Below are positions 45,833 through 55,873 of a stretch of DNA of 64,000 nucleotides, one piece after another. Position numbers and translations under genes: made by a program. This DNA comes from Gluconacetobacter entanii (lineage in GTDB: Bacteria > Pseudomonadota > Alphaproteobacteria > Acetobacterales > Acetobacteraceae): the NCBI RefSeq assembly GCF_003206495.1, contig NZ_NKUF01000005.1:56660-120659 (forward strand). Reading direction: 5' to 3'. Numbering within the stretch: position 1 is the first letter of the stretch; every line of letters begins with the position of its first letter. The notes beneath the pieces are model-generated. The model had not been told where the DNA came from. It ran no database searches and saw only the letters and a list, made by a program, of their open reading frames with translations.

Positions 45833-47254
45833 ATGTCGGTAAGGAAGGCGATTCTGGGGATCGTGGCCGCCGGGGGCGTAGCGTACGGCGGCACTGTCGC
45901 CTATCTGACCCATTTCGATCATGAAACGGCGCCCGCGCCGGCAGGGGCGGGTGTCGATGCCGTTTCGGCCACGGCGCTGAACGTCCTGCGCGAGGCGCGG
46001 TGCGATTACTGTCACGCGGCGAAGGTGGAACTGCCGTTCTATTTCAAGGTGCCGGTGGCCAACCAGTTGATGAACCGCGACCGCGACCAGGGCCTGCGCC
46101 ATTTTCGTGTCGAGCCCGTGATCGAGGCCCTGCAGACCGGCAAGGTCCCCGGCGAGGAAGCCATGGCCCGGATCGAGGAAGTGGTGCGCCAGAACCGCAT
46201 GCCGCCCTCGCTGTACCTGCTGATGCACTGGCATGCCCGCATGTCCACCGAACAGCGTGACGCCGTCCTGTCATGGATCGCGCAGGAACGGCGCGAACAT
46301 TACGCAACGCCGGGGGTTGCGTCGCGCTTTGCCGCCGAACCGGTGCAGCCCGTGCCCGAATCCCTGCCTGTGGATGCGAACAAGGTGGCGCTGGGGCAGC
46401 GGCTGTTCTTTGAAAAGAAGCTGTCGGAAAACGGGGAACTGAACTGCGCAAGCTGCCACAGCCTGCAGCATGCCGGCATGGACGGCCTGGTCACCGCGAC
46501 GGGCATCTTTGGGCAGAAGGGGCCGATCAACGACCCGACGGTGTTCAATGCCGCGCTGAACAAGAGCCAGTTCTGGAACGGGCGTGCCGCGACGCTGGCG
46601 GATCAGGCGGCGGGGCCGGTGATGAACCCGCTGGAAATGGGATCGCATGACTGGAACGCCGTGGCCGACCGCCTGCGGGCCGATCCGACCTATGTCACGG
46701 ATTTCCAGACCGCCTTCGGCAGTGCGGACATCAACCAGGATACGATCACCGCTGCGATCGCCGAGTTCGAAAAGACGCTGCTGACGCCCGACAGCCGGTT
46801 CGACCAGTACCTGAAGGGCGATGACACCGCGCTCAACACGCAGGAAAAGCACGGCTACGAACTGTTCAAGAATATCGGCTGCTCCGGCTGTCATACCGGC
46901 GCGTCGATGGGCGGGCAGGCGTTCGAGGTCATGGGCCTGGAGGGTGACTATTTCGCCGCGCGTGGCGGGGCGATCACCGACGCGGACAAGGGACGCTTTA
47001 CCGTCACCCACCAGCAGCAGGACATGGAACGCTTCAAGGTGCCCAACCTGCGCAACGTGGCCCTGACCGCGCCGTATTTCCATGACGGCAGCGTCAAGAC
47101 GCTTGATGGCGCGGTGCGGGACATGGCGCGTTACCAGACGCCGGACCACGATATCTCCGACCAGGACGTGGCCGACATCGTCGCCTTCCTCAACACCCTG
47201 ACGGGCAAGTATCAGGGACAGACCCTGACGCTGGAACAGCCCGGCGCGCAGTAA
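45833..47254 (+). CDS. Tri-heme cytochrome c peroxidase (YhjA-like)
   Basis: A 473-residue periplasmic peroxidase anchored by an N-terminal helix (about residues 5-25). Besides the two heme sites of classical bacterial CcpA (CASCH at about 206, CSGCH at about 350), it has an extra N-terminal heme motif CDYCH at about 57. That is the layout of E. coli YhjA, which takes electrons from the quinol pool rather than from cytochrome c. Reduction of hydrogen peroxide is the expected reaction. It is encoded between a DNA methyltransferase and smr and is followed by a good terminator. Quinol use is inferred from the three-heme architecture. Confidence 0.88.
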   Translation: MSVRKAILGIVAAGGVAYGGTVAYLTHFDHETAPAPAGAGVDAVSATALNVLREARCDYCHAAKVELPFYFKVPVANQLMNRDRDQGLRHFRVEPVIEALQTGKVPGEEAMARIEEVVRQNRMPPSLYLLMHWHARMSTEQRDAVLSWIAQERREHYATPGVASRFAAEPVQPVPESLPVDANKVALGQRLFFEKKLSENGELNCASCHSLQHAGMDGLVTATGIFGQKGPINDPTVFNAALNKSQFWNGRAATLADQAAGPVMNPLEMGSHDWNAVADRLRADPTYVTDFQTAFGSADINQDTITAAIAEFEKTLLTPDSRFDQYLKGDDTALNTQEKHGYELFKNIGCSGCHTGASMGGQAFEVMGLEGDYFAARGGAITDADKGRFTVTHQQQDMERFKVPNLRNVALTAPYFHDGSVKTLDGAVRDMARYQTPDHDISDQDVADIVAFLNTLTGKYQGQTLTLEQPGAQ

Positions 47255-47299
47255 GGACTTTCTGGCCTGCCGCCGCCAACGGCGTCCTGCCGGTTCTGG

Positions 47300-47328
47300 C
47301 CCCTTCGCATCATGCGGCGGGGTTTTTT
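47300..47328 (+). terminator. Terminator of the peroxidase gene
   Basis: CCCC/GGGG and CGCA/TGCG arms form a stem with a small internal mismatch, followed by TTTTTT, 45 bases past the stop codon. Confidence 0.82.
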
Positions 47329-47364
47329 GATGCCGGCATGGCAGTATGTCATGATAAGGAACGG

Positions 47365-47385
47365 CGACAGGATCCCATCCTGTCG
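47365..47385. repeat. Perfect 9-bp inverted repeat upstream of smr
   Basis: CGACAGGAT and ATCCTGTCG are separated by CCC, about 80 bases before the smr start and 36 bases past the peroxidase terminator. It may be an operator or a leader hairpin. Confidence 0.4.
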
Positions 47386-47463
47386 TGTGGCGCATGTCTG
47401 GCTGTTTTGCGCGTCATCATCTGCCGGGAAAACGGGAATAGCGGGCGCGGGAGGAAGGTGAAG

Positions 47464-48057
47464 GTGCGGCGGCGTCGGATACTCAATCAGGATGAGCAGG
47501 CGCTGTGGGCGGCCTTTACGCAGGATATTTCGCCCTTGCGCCCGGCCCGCGCCGCGCCGCGCGCGCCACTGTCGGCCCCGCAGGGGGCATCCCCGGCGCA
47601 GGAGGGCGCGCCAGCATCGAAGATGGCGGTGCCTGCCGATGGCATCCGCCGCCTCACCCCGCCCGGACTGCACCAGCGGTCCATTCATGGCAGGACAGAC
47701 CATGACCGTGCGCTTGAAATCGGGGTCCGGCGTCCCGGCCTTGACGATACAAGCTGGCGCGGGCTGGTCAGCGGACGGCTGCGTCCGCAGCGGCGGCTGG
47801 ACCTGCATGGGCAGATCGCGCAGACGGCGTTCTATCGCCTGCATACCTTCCTGTTGCAGGCGCGGGCCGACAATGTGCGGTGCGTGGAAATCATCACCGG
47901 GCTGGGCAGTGGCGTCAATGGCGGCATCCTGCGCCGCGAACTTCCGCTATGGCTGGGGCGTGCGGATCTGCGGCGCTTCATCCTTGCGGTGGTGCATCCG
48001 CATGCGGCCAACCAGGGGGCGGTCCGGGTACTGCTGCGTCGGCAGTCGCGCGCCTGA
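47464..48057 (+). CDS. Smr domain protein
   Basis: A 197-residue protein with a basic, Pro/Ala-rich N-terminal half and a C-terminal Smr domain (about residues 105-190: LDLHGQIAQTAFYRLHTFL, then EIITGLGSG). Smr domains are nucleic-acid nucleases, known from MutS2 and in stand-alone form in ribosome-collision rescue. The LDLHG and TGxGSG elements are intact, although the histidine usual in TGxGxH is not seen. The GTG at 47464 has GGGAGG 9 bases upstream; the GTG at 47458 is too close. In other Alphaproteobacteria smr often follows mltA directly. Confidence 0.82.
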   Translation: MRRRRILNQDEQALWAAFTQDISPLRPARAAPRAPLSAPQGASPAQEGAPASKMAVPADGIRRLTPPGLHQRSIHGRTDHDRALEIGVRRPGLDDTSWRGLVSGRLRPQRRLDLHGQIAQTAFYRLHTFLLQARADNVRCVEIITGLGSGVNGGILRRELPLWLGRADLRRFILAVVHPHAANQGAVRVLLRRQSRA

Positions 48058-48077
48058 GAGGCTGTTCCGAAAGAGAC

Positions 48078-48159
48078 AAAAGTTTCTGGGTGCCCCCTTT
48101 TGATCGGAAAACGCGGCGTTCTTTGAAGCTTCTTGAAAAAAGCTTCACCAAAAACTTTT
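48078..48159. repeat. Nested-palindrome repeat, copy 2
   Basis: An 82-bp element with ends AAAAGTTTCTGG and CCAAAAACTTTT. The internal GC-rich hairpin has decayed (GCCCCCTTTT against AAAACGCGGC) and the GAAGCTT hairpin has mismatches, so this is the most diverged full copy. It lies between the convergent smr gene and the periplasmic binding-protein gene, in the same orientation as copy 3. Confidence 0.8.
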
Positions 48160-48188
48160 ATAATTTCAATGGGCTACGGGTGCCGCCC

Positions 48189-49277
48189 TCAGCCCATGCG
48201 CCAGTCGGGCAGGTGGGTCGAAAGCCAGCGCCGCAGCGCCATGATGGAGGTCACATCGCCCGCCATCTGACGGTAGGACGCCGTGCATGCCTCCGCATCA
48301 AGCAGCCTGCGTCCCGTGCTGCCGGCCATGGTGCGGATGTCCGCGCCGTCGATGGCAATGTCGGTGGCGTGACGCCATTCCGCGACCAGCGGCGGCGGGG
48401 TCAGCATCGGCAGCACCAGCCCGATATCCAGCGACGCCGCCCCGGCCAGCGCCGTCCACGCCCCATAGAGCAGGGTGGACAGGGCCGAATGGTTTTCACG
48501 CAGCAGCACGTCATGCATGCATGGCACGTGCTGCCCGCCGATATCGAGCGCCACGCTGTCGGTCAGGGTAAAGAGCGCGGGATAGCCATCATGCGACAGG
48601 GCCTCGATCGCCGTGCGCGTTTCGGCGGACCCCTGCGGGTAGAGGATCTGGATCACATCGACCTGGTTGTCCCGCAGCGCCGTGATCGCATCCGTGACGC
48701 TGGCAAGGCCGGGCACGGGAATGGGACGCAGGCCGAACAGCGTCATGCCAAGGACGGTCGGCAGTTCGATGCCCGTCAGGGTGGACACCGCGATGCGCAC
48801 CGGGCGGTCACGCATGAAATTTTCAAGGTTGTGGTGAAGCTGCGCGCGCCCGATCACCACCGGCGACAGCAGGCTGAAGAACAGGGGCAGCCAGCGGGTG
48901 TAATCGAAATGGATGCGCGGCGCCCCCGACAGGGCGGCGACCAGTGCCGCCCCCGGCACCGCCAGCGCGGTGGTCCCATCGGGCGGGGTCTGGGTATCGA
49001 ACAGGTTGGCCGCCGTGACGCCATCCTGTCCCACGGTCATGCGGGTTGAAACCACCTGCCCGTGGCCGAAGGCGCGTTCAAGTTCCGGGGCCAGCAGGTT
49101 GCCCCACCGTCCCGCCGGGCTGCCCCTGTCGCCACCCAGCAGGAGTTGCGGGCTGGTGACCGACTGCGCCTGCGCCGGCAGCCGCTTGGGGGGCAGTTCG
49201 GAGGCCCTTGCCCGTCCCGCAAGGGCCGCCGCCGCGAAGGGCAGGGCCGCGAGCACGAAATCCCGGCGCCGTATCAC
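48189..49277 (-). CDS. Tat-type periplasmic substrate-binding protein (TctC/Bug-like)
   Basis: A 362-residue exported protein whose N-terminus (MIRRRDFVLAALPFAAAALAGRARA) looks like a twin-arginine signal. The mature part resembles the tripartite tricarboxylate (Bug/TctC) binding proteins: an early GG motif, a TRMTVGQDGVTAANLF segment, PDGTTALAV, and a DxxTALRDNQVDV region. No membrane transporter genes (tctA/tctB) are nearby. The ligand is unknown. The GTG at 49277 was chosen because it places the twin arginines at the right distance; ATG 49367 would add 30 residues without similarity. Confidence 0.6.
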   Translation of the reverse strand: MIRRRDFVLAALPFAAAALAGRARASELPPKRLPAQAQSVTSPQLLLGGDRGSPAGRWGNLLAPELERAFGHGQVVSTRMTVGQDGVTAANLFDTQTPPDGTTALAVPGAALVAALSGAPRIHFDYTRWLPLFFSLLSPVVIGRAQLHHNLENFMRDRPVRIAVSTLTGIELPTVLGMTLFGLRPIPVPGLASVTDAITALRDNQVDVIQILYPQGSAETRTAIEALSHDGYPALFTLTDSVALDIGGQHVPCMHDVLLRENHSALSTLLYGAWTALAGAASLDIGLVLPMLTPPPLVAEWRHATDIAIDGADIRTMAGSTGRRLLDAEACTASYRQMAGDVTSIMALRRWLSTHLPDWRMG

Positions 49278-49418
49278 ATGCCCGCCCGGCCGTGCGGGCC
49301 GGACGGGGCATGGGGATGATGGGTCATCTGGTGGGGGTGGGGACAAGTTGTGGCTACTCCGCGTCATCGGGTTGGGAACGGGATGCTGGCCGCGCATTGC
49401 GGCAGCCATGCGGCCAAT

Positions 49419-50339
49419 TTAGGGCCAGCGCACCTCCGGGGGAAGGCTCATCAGGATGGCTTCGGTATTCCCGCCGGTTTTCAGGCCGAACAGGGTGCCG
49501 CGGTCATGCAGCAGGTTGAACTCCACATACCGTCCGCGCCGGATCAGTTGCGCCTCCCGCTGGGCGGGGGTCCATGGTTCCATCATGCGGCCGCGCACGA
49601 TGTCGGGATAGGTTTCGAGGAAGCCAAGCCCCACGTCACGGGTAAAGGCGAAGTCGGCATCGGCGTCGCCGCTGTGCAGGCGGTCATAGAAAATACCGCC
49701 AAGCCCGCGCGGTTCGTTGCGGTGGGGCAGGTGGAAATACCTGTCGCACCAGTCGCGAAAGCGCGGATAATATTCGGGGTCGTGCTTTTCGCACGCTGTG
49801 CGGAACCCGTCATGGAAACGCCGGGCGTCGGCAATGGCCTCCGCACTGTCGGGAAACATCGGCGTGATGTCGCCGCCGCCACCGAACCAGCCTTCGGTCG
49901 TGACGATCATGCGGGTGTTGAAATGCGCGGCCGGGACCAGCGGGCTGCACATATGCGCAACAAGGCTGATGCCGGTTGCAAAAAAGCGCGGGTCTTCGGA
50001 CGCGCCGGGGATGGAGTGGCGGAATTCCGGGCTGAACATGCCCGACACGGTGGAGACGTTGACCCCCACCTTTTCAAACACCCGCCCGCGCATCAGGCTG
50101 ATGACGCCGCCGCCGCCGGGGGATCCGTCCTCATTCGTGCCCCGGTTCCATGGCGTGCGTTCGAAACGGCCCGGCGCGCTGCGCCCGTCAAGCGTGGGGG
50201 CATCGTCGCGCGCGGCCTCGTCCTCGATCTGTTCAAAGGCGGCGCAGATACGGTCGCGCAGGCTTTCGAACCATGTGCGGGCCGCCTCCTTCATGGTGTC
50301 ATGGGCAAGGGGCGGGCGGGCGTTGGTCATCTGGGTCAT
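49419..50339 (-). CDS. hemF: Oxygen-dependent coproporphyrinogen-III oxidase
   Basis: Converts coproporphyrinogen III to protoporphyrinogen IX using oxygen. The 306-residue sequence shows RGGTNE-type [18 protein letters not shown], the [16 protein letters not shown] block, [12 protein letters not shown], the [10 protein letters not shown] motif and the end [35 protein letters not shown]. It is soluble. Start 50339 or 50330 is equally possible, and neither has a strong ribosome-binding site. It is divergent from the cytochrome c1 gene (217 bases between the starts). Together with hemC-hemD and ctaB, several heme genes lie in this window. Confidence 0.94.
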   Translation of the reverse strand: MTQMTNARPPLAHDTMKEAARTWFESLRDRICAAFEQIEDEAARDDAPTLDGRSAPGRFERTPWNRGTNEDGSPGGGGVISLMRGRVFEKVGVNVSTVSGMFSPEFRHSIPGASEDPRFFATGISLVAHMCSPLVPAAHFNTRMIVTTEGWFGGGGDITPMFPDSAEAIADARRFHDGFRTACEKHDPEYYPRFRDWCDRYFHLPHRNEPRGLGGIFYDRLHSGDADADFAFTRDVGLGFLETYPDIVRGRMMEPWTPAQREAQLIRRGRYVEFNLLHDRGTLFGLKTGGNTEAILMSLPPEVRWP

Positions 50340-50556
50340 TGTTTTCAGGTCTGGCTTCAGCTCTGGGTCCGTGAAAGGGTATGGGTGCCTGTTTGTCCTT
50401 TCGATTGCAAGACAGGTCGTGCCGCCGCTAGGAAAAGGCAACGGCGGCGGGTATGTTCGGCGCCAGATGAACACGCGGGTTCCTGCCCGGTGCCGATACG
50501 GACATGACCGGACCAAGATGCTGCCTTTTCCTGCCTGTGACGAAGCCTGAACCCGG

Positions 50557-51375
50557 ATGATACGGTTCCTGCCTTTCCTTCCGGCCGCGCCGGGTCCCCG
50601 CCCGCGCGCCCTCCGCGCCGCTGCTGCCTGCCTTGTCCTGTCGGCCCTCGCCACGGGGCAGGGCAGTCCCGCGCGCGCGCAGTCCGCAACCCCGGTCCCG
50701 CCCCATTCGTGGAGCTTTACGGGACCGCTGGGCACGTTCGACATGGCGGCGGTGCAGCGCGGATACGTGGTCTATGACCATGTCTGTTCCTCCTGCCACG
50801 GCATGACGGCGCTGACCTATGGCGATCTTGGTGGCATGGGCCTGACGGAGGAGCAGGTGCGCCGCATCGCCCATGCGCATCAGGTGCCCGCAGGCGTGGA
50901 TGCGGCGGGCAAGCCGGTGAAGCGCCCGGCCACCGCCGATGACCACCTGCGTTCGCCCTATGCCACGCCTGCCATTGCGGCGGCGGCCAACCATGGCGCG
51001 CGGCCGCCGGACCAGTCGCGGCTGGAGATGGTCTATCCCGGCGGGGCGGATCGCATGCGCGCGCTGCTGCTGGGATACGGGCAGGCCCCGCCGCCGGGCA
51101 CGCAGGTCCCGGCGGGCAGTTTCTATAACCCCTATGCCGTCAACGGGCTGATCGCCATGCCGCCGCCGCTGCATGATGGCGGCGTGACCTATGCCGACGG
51201 CACGGCCCCCACCGCGGCGCAGCAGGCCGATGATGTCGTCACGTTCCTGACGTGGGCGGCCCATCCCCATCTGGAGGAACGCCACCGCACGGGTGTGCGT
51301 GTCATCGTGTTCCTGCTGGTCCTGCTTGTGCTTACCTTCTGTCTGAAACGGAGAATATGGTCCGATGTCCACTGA
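50557..51375 (+). CDS. petC: Cytochrome c1 (standalone)
   Basis: The heme c subunit of the bc1 complex. The 272-residue protein has a signal sequence, the heme motif CSSCH (about residue 79), the axial methionine in GLIAMPPPL (about 202), the [22 protein letters not shown] segment and a C-terminal membrane anchor ([22 protein letters not shown]). All landmarks of functional c1 are present. What is odd is the context: petA (Rieske) and petB (cytochrome b), which normally precede petC in the same operon, are absent; the upstream neighbour is divergent hemF. The stop overlaps mtnP by 11 bases, so the two are co-translated. Confidence 0.9.
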   Translation: MIRFLPFLPAAPGPRPRALRAAAACLVLSALATGQGSPARAQSATPVPPHSWSFTGPLGTFDMAAVQRGYVVYDHVCSSCHGMTALTYGDLGGMGLTEEQVRRIAHAHQVPAGVDAAGKPVKRPATADDHLRSPYATPAIAAAANHGARPPDQSRLEMVYPGGADRMRALLLGYGQAPPPGTQVPAGSFYNPYAVNGLIAMPPPLHDGGVTYADGTAPTAAQQADDVVTFLTWAAHPHLEERHRTGVRVIVFLLVLLVLTFCLKRRIWSDVH

Positions 51376-52273
51376 ACCCGCCCACCCGTCTGATGTGATC
51401 GAGCCCGTCATCGGCCTGATCGGAGGCTCCGGCCTGTATGACATCGAAGGGCTTGAAGACAAGGAATGGCGCACGGTCGAAACCCCGTGGGGCAAGCCGT
51501 CGGACCAGTTGCTGTTCGGCCGGCTTGATGGCGTGCGCTGCGTGTTCCTGCCGCGCCATGGCCGTGGCCACCAGCTGCCGCCGACGCGCCTGAACTACCG
51601 CGCCAATATCGATGCGCTGAAGCGTTCGGGGGTGACGGACATCGTCTCGCTCTCCGCCGTGGGATCGCTCAAGGAAGAACTGCCGCCGGGCCATTTCGTG
51701 GTCATCGACCAGTTCATCGACCGTTCGTTCGCGCGCGAAAAGACGTTCTTCGATACGGGCTGTGTCGCCCATGTCAGCATGGCCGACCCGCTATGCCCGC
51801 GCATTGGCGACGTCCTCGAAGGGCAGTGCCGGGCGCTGGGGCTGGATGTCACGCGCGGCGGCACGTACCTGGTGATGGAAGGGCCGCAGTTCTCCACCCG
51901 CGCGGAAAGCAACCTGTATCGTTCATGGGGATGCTCGGTCGTCGGCATGACCAACATGCCCGAAGCCAAGCTCGCCCGGGAGGCGGAGATGTGCTACGCC
52001 ACCGTCGCGATGGTGACCGACTATGACTGCTGGCACGATGGTCATGACAGCGTGACGGTCGATGCGGTGGTCAAGGTGATGCAGGAAAATTCCAGCCGGG
52101 CGCGTGCGCTGGTGCGTGCGGTCATCCCGCAACTGGGCAAGCCGCGTGGCCCGTGCCATGCCGGATGTGACCGTGCGCTGGAACATGCCATCATCACCGC
52201 GCCTGACAGCCGCGATCCCGCCCTGCTGGCGAAGCTGGATGCGATCGCGGGACGGGTGCTCGCACGCGGCTGA
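51365..52273 (+). CDS. mtnP: S-methyl-5'-thioadenosine phosphorylase
   Basis: Phosphorolyses methylthioadenosine to adenine and methylthioribose 1-phosphate in methionine salvage. The 302-residue protein has the phosphate-site IGLIGGSGLYD, FLPRHGRGH, the YRANIDALKRSGVTDIVSLSAVGSL block, GPQFSTRAESNLYR and VGMTNMPEAKLAREAEMCY, all typical of the trimeric PNP/MTAP family. It overlaps petC by 11 bases, with GGAG upstream. A hairpin terminator and repeat copy 3 follow. Confidence 0.94.
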   Translation: MSTEPAHPSDVIEPVIGLIGGSGLYDIEGLEDKEWRTVETPWGKPSDQLLFGRLDGVRCVFLPRHGRGHQLPPTRLNYRANIDALKRSGVTDIVSLSAVGSLKEELPPGHFVVIDQFIDRSFAREKTFFDTGCVAHVSMADPLCPRIGDVLEGQCRALGLDVTRGGTYLVMEGPQFSTRAESNLYRSWGCSVVGMTNMPEAKLAREAEMCYATVAMVTDYDCWHDGHDSVTVDAVVKVMQENSSRARALVRAVIPQLGKPRGPCHAGCDRALEHAIITAPDSRDPALLAKLDAIAGRVLARG

Positions 52274-52282
52274 GGCTGCTTG

Positions 52283-52309
52283 TGCCCATCCCTTCTTGGG
52301 GGATGGGCA
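52283..52309 (+). terminator. Hairpin terminator of petC-mtnP
   Basis: TGCCCATCCC and GGGATGGGCA form a perfect 10-bp stem with a 7-base loop, starting 9 bases after the mtnP stop. There is only a weak T content downstream, but repeat copy 3 follows at once. Confidence 0.7.
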
Positions 52310-52324
52310 AGACTGAAATCATTT

Positions 52325-52405
52325 AAAAGTTTTTGGGTACCGCCTTATTTCCAAAAAGGCGGTGTATTTCGAAGCTTTTTGGAAAAAGCTTCACCAAAAA
52401 CTTTT
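52325..52405. repeat. Nested-palindrome repeat, copy 3
   Basis: The best-preserved copy, 81 bp, with 12-base perfect inverted ends (AAAAGTTTTTGG ... CCAAAAACTTTT) and two internal hairpins (CCGCCTT ... AAGGCGG and GAAGCTTTTT ... AAAAAGCTTC). It lies between the converging mtnP and dienelactone hydrolase genes. Confidence 0.88.
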
Positions 52406-52411
52406 ATTCAT

Positions 52412-53074
52412 TTACAGCCAGTGCTCGAAAAAGCTGAGCGTGCGCTGCATCGCAAGTGTTGCGGCGGTTTCGTTGTAGCTGGCGCGGTCGGTGCAGCCGA
52501 AGCCGTGATCCGCCCCTTCATAGACAAAGATCTCGATATCTTCGTGCGCGGCGCGGATGGCGTCGATGTCGCCGGACGGGATGTGGGCGTCATCCGCCCC
52601 GAAATGCAGTTGCACCGGGCAGTTGGGCGTCAGCGCGCGTTCCGCCGCGATCCCCCCGCCATACCATCCCACCGCCGCGGCGAAGGTGGTGGTGCGGCAT
52701 GCGGCTTCCCACGCCAGCGTCCCGCCCCAGCAGAACCCCATGATCCCCTTCTTTTCCGTCGTCAGCGCATCCGCCGCGGAGGTAAGGTCCAGGAGTGTCC
52801 CCTCCAGCGGTGTCTGCGCGCGCAGGGCAAGCCCTTCCTTCATCCCTTCGGCGGAATAGGGAAGGATCACGTCACGGCGCGCCCGGTCGAAAATCGCGGG
52901 TGCGATGGCCTGATACCCTTCGCTCGCCAACTGGTCGCAGACGGCGCGGATATAGGGGGTGACGCCAAAGATTTCCTGCACCACCACCACGGCGCGCCGC
53001 GCATCGGGACGCCCCGCGCGATAGGCGGAAAATTTGTGCCCGTCCGTGGCGGTCAGGGTGATGATCGATCCCAT
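52412..53074 (-). CDS. Dienelactone hydrolase family protein
   Basis: A 220-residue alpha/beta hydrolase with a cysteine nucleophile (Cys115 in MGFCWGG), aspartate (Asp161 or Asp162 in FGADDAHIP) and histidine (His190 in EGADHGFGC), plus the activating Glu34 (VVQEIFG) of dienelactone hydrolase. The fold and triad are complete, so an ester or lactone substrate is likely. The true substrate in this organism is unknown because no aromatic-degradation genes are adjacent. The ATG has a clear AGGGAGA site. The gene converges on mtnP. Confidence 0.88.
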   Translation of the reverse strand: MGSIITLTATDGHKFSAYRAGRPDARRAVVVVQEIFGVTPYIRAVCDQLASEGYQAIAPAIFDRARRDVILPYSAEGMKEGLALRAQTPLEGTLLDLTSAADALTTEKKGIMGFCWGGTLAWEAACRTTTFAAAVGWYGGGIAAERALTPNCPVQLHFGADDAHIPSGDIDAIRAAHEDIEIFVYEGADHGFGCTDRASYNETAATLAMQRTLSFFEHWL

Positions 53075-53285
53075 ATATGTCTCCCTCTGGTGTGGGCTGG
53101 TCGTGCATGATGTGACGACCCCATGCGGCCATCGGTGAAGGCCAGACCTATATCACATTCACCGCCGCCCCTGACACAGGCGGTACCGCGGGTGTGATGA
53201 CGGCGTGCGCGGGACTCGGGCGGTGGCGCGGGGTGCAGGGGACGCATGCAGCCCGTGCGGGGCCGGGGGCGGTGGTGAAGGAATG

Positions 53286-53313
53286 TTGTTAACATATTGA
53301 TTTAAAATAATAT
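53286..53313 (+). promoter_or_regulatory. Candidate upstream promoter in an AT-rich island
   Basis: The otherwise gene-free 53.1-53.5 kb interval contains an AT-rich patch (about 53281-53320) with TTGTTA and TAATAT separated by 16 bases. It could be a second, CIRCE-independent promoter for groES. Apart from this, the main promoter and CIRCE, nothing else was recognised in the interval. Confidence 0.35.
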
Positions 53314-53390
53314 TTTATGGATTGGCCTGCGCCCCCATGCGGGCCGCGTCGTGGGGATGGGAAACTTGATCGTGAATCCTGCTGCTTCCC

Positions 53391-53419
53391 TTGACACCCA
53401 AAAGAGGTCTTCCTATCTG
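53391..53419 (+). promoter_or_regulatory. groESL promoter
   Basis: TTGACA (53391-53396) and TATCTG (53414-53419) with exact 17-base spacing. The same bases read as CCCTTGACA and CCTATCT, close to the alphaproteobacterial RpoH pattern (CTTGAC and CYTATnT), so a vegetative and a heat-shock sigma factor may share it. The CIRCE element starts 4 bases after it. Confidence 0.8.
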
Positions 53420-53423
53420 CTCT

Positions 53424-53450
53424 TTAGCACTCTCATGAGGGGAGTGCTAA
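53424..53450 (+). promoter_or_regulatory. CIRCE operator (HrcA binding site)
   Basis: A perfect consensus TTAGCACTC-N9-GAGTGCTAA overlapping the expected transcription start of groES. HrcA represses groESL from this site in many bacteria; the hrcA gene itself is outside the window. Confidence 0.96.
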
Positions 53451-53538
53451 CGCGATGCGGCCTGGCGCGCGCGCCAAACCGGTGGCGTTGCTTAATTCAA
53501 GGGCGTTACCTTTTTTAGATTATGGAGCGATCCATCCA

Positions 53539-53829
53539 ATGACGAAATTTCGTCCCCTGCATGACCGCGTGGTTGTCCGTCGCCTCAAGAGCGAGGAAAA
53601 GACAGCCGGTGGGATCATCATCCCCGAGACCGCCAAGGAAAAGCCGATGGAAGGCGAGGTTATCTCGGTCGGAGCGGGTGCCCGCAACGAACAGGGCCAG
53701 ATCGTTGCCCTCGACGTCAAGGCTGGTGACCGTGTGCTGTTCGGCAAGTGGTCCGGCACCGAAGTCACGATCGATGGCGAAGAGCTGCTGATCATGAAGG
53801 AAAGCGACATCATGGGCGTTGTCGCCTGA
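53539..53829 (+). CDS. groES: Co-chaperonin GroES
   Basis: The 96-residue heptameric lid of GroEL. It shows [26 protein letters not shown], including the mobile loop, the acidic GEVISVGAG, and [17 protein letters not shown] 53539 with GGAG 11 bases upstream gives the normal length; an in-frame start at 53455 would fall just after CIRCE and is unlikely. It is followed after 57 bases by groEL in one transcript. Confidence 0.97.
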   Translation: MTKFRPLHDRVVVRRLKSEEKTAGGIIIPETAKEKPMEGEVISVGAGARNEQGQIVALDVKAGDRVLFGKWSGTEVTIDGEELLIMKESDIMGVVA

Positions 53830-53862
53830 TCTCGCGCACCTGCGTCTGATTCGAAAAAATAA

Positions 53863-55536
<1,674 letters not shown>

Positions 55537-55640
55537 TCCAGCCCCCACCCGGGACAACAGGGTCCGGGAAAAAAGGGGGAGGGTGGTTTCCGGCCGGGAC
55601 CGCCTTTCCCCTCCATTTCCGGCCCTGCAGGACGCAAAAG

Positions 55641-55676
55641 GAGGGAAGGCGGCATGTCCGTCTTCCCTCTTTTTTT
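55641..55676 (+). terminator. Terminator of groESL
   Basis: GAGGGAAG and CTTCCCTC pair, with further pairing inside, and are followed by seven T. It begins 104 bases after the groEL stop. A second T-rich run follows at about 55689. Confidence 0.88.
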
Positions 55677-55715
55677 GTCATCATGAACTTTTTTTTTAGA
55701 GATGCGATTTGACAA

Positions 55716-55748
55716 GGGGCAGCTATTCATGCTGCCCCTATAGGCAGC
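55716..55748 (+). promoter_or_regulatory. Mutually exclusive hairpins in the cold-shock gene leader
   Basis: Hairpin A pairs GGGGCAGC (55716-55723) with GCTGCCCC (55731-55738). Hairpin B pairs GCTGCC (55731-55736) with GGCAGC (55743-55748). They share one arm, so only one can form. They lie about 130 bases before the cold-shock start codon, a leader length similar to the long 5' UTR of cspA-type genes. A TTGACA at 55709 has no correctly spaced -10. A temperature-responsive switch is a hypothesis. Confidence 0.45.
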
Positions 55749-55873
55749 ACGAACGACGTGAAATCCGACTGGGTGTTTTTTCCGGATGCCCTGTTTTTTT
55801 CATGACCGTAAAGGCGAGAGCCCGAATTCCCGGTATTGGGACCGGCAAAGAGGCGCAGGAGAGTATATCGGCT

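Noticed and set aside
55709..55744. TTGACA (55709) and TATAGG (55739) as a cold-shock gene promoter
   Set aside because: The spacing is 24 bases, too long for a sigma70 promoter; the hairpin reading explains the region better.
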